16,317 nt of DNA from Candidatus Woesearchaeota archaeon. GTDB taxonomy: Archaea > Nanobdellota > Nanobdellia > Woesearchaeales > WJKL01. Positions within the stretch are counted from its first letter, which is position 1; each line of letters starts with the position of its first letter. The stretch is from contig JAHWIB010000030.1 of NCBI GenBank assembly GCA_019322815.1, positions 1 to 16,317 of the forward strand, written 5' to 3'. Below the pieces are notes generated by a model. The model had not been told where the DNA came from, did not search any database, and was given only the letters and a program-made list of their open reading frames with translations. The position numbers and the translations under genes were made by a program. Below, one piece after another: positions 12,832 to 16,317 of the stretch.

Positions 12832-14406
12832 ATGGCAGAAGAAGCAAAAAAACCTCATGTTTCAGGATATAAGAAGAAAGTTGTAGAAGATTTTGTGAAA
12901 TTGATTAAAGAATATCCTATAATTGGGGCTGTAAATATGGAGAATCTTCCTGCTCCTCAATTGCAGACAATGAGAGGCCAGCTTAGAGATAAAGTTGTTA
13001 TGAGAATGACTAAGAGAAGATTGATCAAGATTGCAATTGAACAAGCAAAAGCAGAAAAAAAAGGCATTGAAGAACTTGAAAAACATCTTAAAGGAATGCC
13101 TGCATTATTATTTAGCAAAGAGAATCCTTTCAAATTATATAAAACACTTAAGAAAAGCAAGAGCAGCGCTCCTGCAAAAGCCGGGCAAACTGCTCCAAAA
13201 GATATAGTTGTGCCAGCTGGTCCAACATCATTTGCTCCTGGACCAGTAATTGGTGAATTAGGAGCGATGGGAATAAAGACTTCTGTTGAAGGAGGAAAGA
13301 TTGCTATCCAAGCAGATACTGTTGTTGTTAAAGAAGGAGAAGAAATCAAAGCAAACGTTGCAGGAATGCTGACAAGGTTAGGAATTGAACCAATGGAAAT
13401 TGGCTTGGATTTAGTTGCTGTTTATGAAGATGGGACAATCTACACAAGAGATATACTAGATATAGATGAAGAAGAATTCCTTGCAAGATTACAAAATGCT
13501 TATAGGTGGTCATTTAACCTGGCTGTTGAAGCTGGTTACTTTACAAAAGAAACTATTGAATTATTGGTTCCAAAGGCATTTAATGAAGCAAAAGCATTGG
13601 CTTTAGAAGCAAATATTATGGCTGATGTAGTTGCAGAAGAATTAATCGCAAAAGCAGAAGCACAAGGAAAATCATTGAAAGAAGAGATTAAATATGAAGA
13701 AAAAGTTGGCAAAGCAGAAGAAGAGAAAAAACCAGAAGAAAAAGCTGCTGAAGCTCCTAAAGAAGAGAAGAAAGAGGAGCCAAAAAAGGAAGAACCAAAG
13801 CAGGAAGAGGAAAAAAAAGAAATACCTAAAGAGGAGCCAAAGATAGAAGAAAAGAAAGAATCTGAATTTCCTAAAAAACCTGAAGAACCAAAGCCAGAAC
13901 CTGAACCTAAGGTAGAGGAGAAAAAAGAAGAGGTTCCTAAGGAAGAGCCTAAACCAGAGCCAAAGGTTGAAGAAAAACCAGAAGCTGTTAAAGAAAAACA
14001 AAAGCAAGCAAGTGAAGAAGTTAAAACAAGAGCAGAAGAATTAAAAGAAAAATTAGAAAAAGCAAGAAAGGTTAAACCAAAACAAGAAGTTAAACAAGTT
14101 CCTAAAGCAGAACCTAAACCTGAAGAACCTAGAAAATCAGGCATAATCAGGATGAATGCAGAAGAAAAGGCTAAAATTTTAGAGAAGAAAAAGCAGGAAA
14201 TTGATAATGCTGAAAATTTATTTCATCAATTACAGAAAAAAGGGACATTAAGAGGAACAAAAACTGAAATAAAATCAAATGTTCTTAATGAACCACTTAC
14301 ACCACAGCAAATTGTTGAGAAAGGCATCAAGAATATGAAGCAGAAACAAGAAGAAGTACCAAATGCATATGATTTAATGCAAAAAAAATTGAAGGAAAGA
14401 AGATAA
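12832..14406 (+). CDS. rpl10: Ribosomal protein uL10 (aP0) with long C-terminal extension
   Basis: Base of the ribosomal stalk, which binds 23S rRNA and holds several P1/L12 dimers. Residues about 10-110 form the rRNA-binding domain (FVKLIKEYPIIGAVNMENLP, MRMTKRRLIKIA). About 120-215 contain the archaeal insertion (VPAGPTSFAPGPVIGELGAMGI). The helical spine that binds P1 dimers is at about 240-288 (IMADVVAEELIAKAEAQGKS). A typical archaeal protein ends soon after with an acidic P1-like tail. Here a low-complexity Lys/Glu/Pro stretch of about 145 residues (290-435, units like KEEPKPEPKVEEK) is followed by an unusual helical module of about 90 residues (436-524, NAENLFHQLQKKGTLRGTKT, VPNAYDLMQKKLKERR). 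The C-terminus is basic. The total of 524 aa is well above the family norm of roughly 300-340. Confidence 0.95.
   Translation: MAEEAKKPHVSGYKKKVVEDFVKLIKEYPIIGAVNMENLPAPQLQTMRGQLRDKVVMRMTKRRLIKIAIEQAKAEKKGIEELEKHLKGMPALLFSKENPFKLYKTLKKSKSSAPAKAGQTAPKDIVVPAGPTSFAPGPVIGELGAMGIKTSVEGGKIAIQADTVVVKEGEEIKANVAGMLTRLGIEPMEIGLDLVAVYEDGTIYTRDILDIDEEEFLARLQNAYRWSFNLAVEAGYFTKETIELLVPKAFNEAKALALEANIMADVVAEELIAKAEAQGKSLKEEIKYEEKVGKAEEEKKPEEKAAEAPKEEKKEEPKKEEPKQEEEKKEIPKEEPKIEEKKESEFPKKPEEPKPEPEPKVEEKKEEVPKEEPKPEPKVEEKPEAVKEKQKQASEEVKTRAEELKEKLEKARKVKPKQEVKQVPKAEPKPEEPRKSGIIRMNAEEKAKILEKKKQEIDNAENLFHQLQKKGTLRGTKTEIKSNVLNEPLTPQQIVEKGIKNMKQKQEEVPNAYDLMQKKLKERR
13700..14136 (+). repeat. Low-complexity Lys/Glu/Pro-coding stretch within uL10
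   Basis: This stretch encodes an irregular run of KEEPK and KPEPKVEEK-like units, rich in AAA, GAA and CCA/CCT codons. The repeats are imperfect at DNA level, as expected for a slippage-grown disordered linker that has since diverged. Confidence 0.7.
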
Positions 14407-14444
14407 AAAATAATATTCATAATTAATTTATGGAGGGATAAAAA

Positions 14445-14753
14445 ATGGAATATGTGTATGCGGCAATGTTATTGCATAAAGCTGGACAAAAGATTGAAGA
14501 AGGATCAGTCAAAAAAGTACTAGAAGCAGCTGGTGTTAAGCCAGATGAAGCTAGAATAAAGGCTCTTGTCGCTTCTCTTGAAGGCGTTGATATTGATAAA
14601 GCTATAGAAAAAGCTGCTGTTGCACCTGCATCTGCACCTGCTGCAGCTCCTGCTGCTGAGGGCGGCAAAGAAGAGAAGAAAGAAGAGAAAAAGAAAGAAG
14701 AAAAAGTCAGTGAAGAAAAAGCTGCTGCTGGACTAGGCGCTCTTTTCGGCTGA
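14445..14753 (+). CDS. rpl12: Ribosomal stalk protein P1 (archaeal L12)
   Basis: The 102-aa acidic stalk protein that recruits and activates translational GTPases. The N-terminal dimerisation and uL10-binding helices are MEYVYAAMLLHKAGQKI and GSVKKVLEAAGVKPDEARIK (1-60). An Ala/Pro hinge (APASAPAAAPAAEGG) and a Lys/Glu-rich stretch follow, then the conserved GTPase-binding tail AAAGLGALFG. Because uL10 lacks such a tail here, P1 is the only stalk protein visible that carries it. A strong GGAGGG lies about 8 nt before the ATG; this gives the stalk protein, needed in several copies, its own good ribosome-binding site 38 bp after uL10. Confidence 0.96.
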   Translation: MEYVYAAMLLHKAGQKIEEGSVKKVLEAAGVKPDEARIKALVASLEGVDIDKAIEKAAVAPASAPAAAPAAEGGKEEKKEEKKKEEKVSEEKAAAGLGALFG

Positions 14754-14758
14754 TTTTA

Positions 14759-14780
14759 TTTTTTTATTTTAAAATAAAAT
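14759..14780 (+). terminator. AT palindrome and T-run after the stalk operon
   Basis: A run of seven T residues (14759-14765) leads into TTTTATTTTAAAATAAAA, a perfect palindrome at 14762-14779, immediately after the P1 stop. The T-run fits archaeal intrinsic termination. The same DNA could also supply a weak TATA element for the next gene, about 25 bp before its start. Confidence 0.5.
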
Positions 14781-14797
14781 GGCAATCGTGAGTGGAC

Positions 14798-15688
14798 ATG
14801 ACAATAGAATTAAGGAAAGAGTTATTTAATAAACTCAATAAAAATAAAAGGGAAATCTCTGAATTAAGAAGAACTTTAAATCAGTTAGATAAAGAAAAGG
14901 AAGATTGGTTTAAGAAAAAGGAAGAATATAGTAAAACTATTTCTAAATTAATTAATGAAGTTAAGAGCAGCAAGAAAGATAGGAATAAGTATACAGAAGA
15001 AGTCAAGACTATTAAGAAAGAAAGAGAAAAATTTAATGAACAAATTAGAGATAAAATTAAAGAAGTTAAAAAATTAAATGAAGAAAAAACAGAAATACAA
15101 AAAAAATATCATATTAAAGAAGATCCTGCACAAATAAAAGCAGAGATTGAAAAATTAGAAACAAAGATTGAAACAGAAGCTATTTCTTTTGATAAAGAAA
15201 AACAAATTATGAAAAGAATAAAAGAACTTAAGAAAAAAGAAAAAGAAGCTGAGAAGATAAGCGATGTTTGGGAAAAACAAAGAGAAATGTCAAAAAATAT
15301 AGACAAATTAAAAGAAAATGCAGAAAAAGCTCATAAAAATGTACAAAATAAAGCAAAAGAAAGCCAGGAAAAGCATGAGGCTGTCATTGAAATTAGCCAG
15401 GATGTTGATGAATTAAAAGAAAAGGAGGAAGAAGCATTCAAAAAATTCATTGAATTGAAGAAAAAGTTTACTGAAGCCAATGATCAATTAAAAGAAAAAC
15501 TGATTGAGATGGGCAAAATTAATCAAGAGATAAGTAAAGTAAAACAAAGCAAAAAAGAGGCTAAAAAAAGAAAAACTGAAGAGGAATTAAAGAAAAAAGA
15601 AGAGATTATAAAGGAAAAGATGAAAAAGGGCGGGAAATTGACAACAGAAGATTTATTAGTCATGCAAGAATTAGGAGGACAAGAATAA
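14798..15688 (+). CDS. Long coiled-coil protein (COG1340/Bfr1-like)
   Basis: A 296-residue, almost wholly helical and highly charged protein. Heptad patterns run from about residue 5 to 275, broken near KKYHIKEDPAQIKAEIEKLE (about 105-124). The passage EIEKLETKIETEAISFDKEKQIMKRIKELKK resembles the signature shared by archaeal coiled-coil proteins of COG1340 and eukaryotic Bfr1-like proteins, some of which associate with ribosomes or mRNA. The end GGKLTTEDLLVMQELGG is also typical of the archaeal group. The frame can begin at GTG 14792, but ATG 14798 (MTIELRKELFNK) is equally good and preferred. Position just after the stalk operon agrees with a translation-linked role, which remains inference. 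It converges with eS31, with 4 bp between the stops. Confidence 0.8.
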   Translation: MTIELRKELFNKLNKNKREISELRRTLNQLDKEKEDWFKKKEEYSKTISKLINEVKSSKKDRNKYTEEVKTIKKEREKFNEQIRDKIKEVKKLNEEKTEIQKKYHIKEDPAQIKAEIEKLETKIETEAISFDKEKQIMKRIKELKKKEKEAEKISDVWEKQREMSKNIDKLKENAEKAHKNVQNKAKESQEKHEAVIEISQDVDELKEKEEEAFKKFIELKKKFTEANDQLKEKLIEMGKINQEISKVKQSKKEAKKRKTEEELKKKEEIIKEKMKKGGKLTTEDLLVMQELGGQE

Positions 15689-15692
15689 TTAT

Positions 15693-15935
15693 CTATTTCT
15701 TTTCAGGATTTTTTTCAGCAGGTTTTTGTTCTTTAGGTTCAGGTTTTGATTCTTTGCCTGTAAATTCTGTATAGCCGCACTTTCCACAAGTTAGTCTATT
15801 CGAATGTTTTGCCAAGCAATAACCTTTTCCGCATTTAGGGCATGATTTATTTTTGCTTTTTATTGTTGAGCCTGATATCTCATAAAGAGTATGAGGTTTT
15901 ACAGAGCGTTTTGGTTTTACTTTTTTCTTTGCCAT
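15693..15935 (-). CDS. rps27ae: Ribosomal protein eS31 (S27ae)
   Basis: The small-subunit zinc-ribbon protein; in eukaryotes it is made fused to ubiquitin, but the archaeal form is free, as here. At 80 aa it shows the diagnostic block KSCPKCGKGYCLAKHSNRLT followed by CGKCGYTEF. The zinc ligands are Cys32, Cys35, Cys50 and Cys53. After the ribbon it has a disordered Lys/Pro/Glu tail (KESKPEPKEQKPAEKNPEKK), longer than in many archaea. It starts 2 bp after the stop of eS24, and the order eS24-eS31 is a conserved archaeal pair. Translation of the two is probably coupled. Confidence 0.95.
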   Translation of the reverse strand: MAKKKVKPKRSVKPHTLYEISGSTIKSKNKSCPKCGKGYCLAKHSNRLTCGKCGYTEFTGKESKPEPKEQKPAEKNPEKK

Positions 15936-15937
15936 TT

Positions 15938-16297
15938 TTATTCAGCAGGTTTTTCCTCTGGTTTAGCTTCAGCTGGTTTTTCTTTCTTAGCTTCTTCTTT
16001 TGGTGCTTCAGCAGGTTTTTTTCCTGCAGCTTCTTCTTTTTTCTTTGGTTTTGGTTCTATTTTTTGCATTGCTTCTTTTGAAGCATAAATATAAGCATTT
16101 ACATCTGCTTCTGGAGAGCCGTATTCTGTATAAATTTCTTTCACTGCAATTAAATTTTCATCTGCTTTTAATTCAGATGCTAAAGCTTTTTTAACTTCTC
16201 CAGCAGAAGGTGTTGCTTTGTCAAAGATTATATGTGCTTTAACAGATGTTCTTGATAATATCTGTTGTTCATTCTTCTCTGTAATTTTTACTTGCAT
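15938..16297 (-). CDS. rps24e: Ribosomal protein eS24
   Basis: Small-subunit ribosomal protein shared by archaea and eukaryotes. The core (residues 1-80) matches the family: MQVKITEKNEQQILSRT, FDKATPSAGEVKKALA, and the beta segment LIAVKEIYTEYGSPEADVNAY. This is followed by a 40-residue tail of Lys, Glu, Ala and Pro (KPKKKEEAAGKKPAEAPKEE and on), a disordered addition like those of eS31, P1 and uL10 in this window. The start is ATG 16297, with AAGGTTA a few nt upstream as a weak ribosome-binding site; the promoter lies beyond the window edge. Confidence 0.95.
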   Translation of the reverse strand: MQVKITEKNEQQILSRTSVKAHIIFDKATPSAGEVKKALASELKADENLIAVKEIYTEYGSPEADVNAYIYASKEAMQKIEPKPKKKEEAAGKKPAEAPKEEAKKEKPAEAKPEEKPAE

Positions 16298-16317
16298 TTT
16301 ACTTAACCTTTATTGCA

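Noticed and set aside
13536..14144. 202-residue minus-strand frame rich in Ser/Phe/Gly
   Set aside because: It is the reverse of the Lys/Glu/Pro-coding part of uL10. The repetitive composition produces a long frame with no stop, not a real protein.

Overview
The window is archaeal, AT-rich and gene-dense. The archaeal signs are ribosomal proteins eS24, eS31, uL1, aP0-type uL10 and P1/L12, RNA polymerase subunit Rpo11, a METTL5-like rRNA methyltransferase and an AMMECR1 protein. Many genes also have a TATA box about 25-30 bp upstream of the start codon, which implies leaderless mRNAs. Small unplaceable proteins, Lys/Glu/Pro-rich tails on ribosomal proteins and membrane-anchored families I cannot name suggest a DPANN archaeon, possibly Woesearchaeota-like. 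That placement is inference.

Left part (1-3768), mostly minus strand. It holds a tyrosine recombinase cut by the window edge, a divergent 46-aa zinc-ribbon protein, a two-helix membrane microprotein, an unknown 91-aa protein, and two proteins that both join an N-terminal coiled coil to a C-terminal winged helix. Two long non-coding stretches (1286-2242 and 3769-4911) flank the last three genes.

Most interesting structure. Directly upstream of the second coiled-coil/wHTH gene lies a block (3810-4146) of TGGGA motifs. Six fall in a row at an exact 11-bp pitch (3817-3882), five more copies or variants at the same pitch (3935-3989), and looser ones follow. A 17-bp unit, TGGGACAATGYTGGGAA, occurs twice here and once more 6.5 kb away (10625-10641), touching the TATA box of a membrane-anchored transglutaminase-like gene. 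This looks like the operator system of an undescribed regulator, possibly the neighbouring HTH protein. A second motif, AAAAGTGAG, recurs in both non-coding stretches.

Middle part (4912-11338), plus strand. A METTL5-like methyltransferase, rpo11 and an AMMECR1 gene form a probable operon. Two tandem paralogous membrane-anchored proteins carry a domain that resembles a degenerate gluzincin peptidase. They are followed by an unknown 174-aa protein, a cis-prenyltransferase (UppS/dolichyl-PP synthase family), a 73-aa unknown protein and the transglutaminase-like protein.

Right part (11341-16297). Two minus-strand genes encode a small basic protein and a WbuC-family cupin. Divergent from them is the ribosomal stalk operon uL1-uL10-P1/L12, in which uL10 has an unusually long charged and helical C-terminal extension. 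A long coiled-coil protein follows. It converges on the minus-strand pair eS24-eS31.
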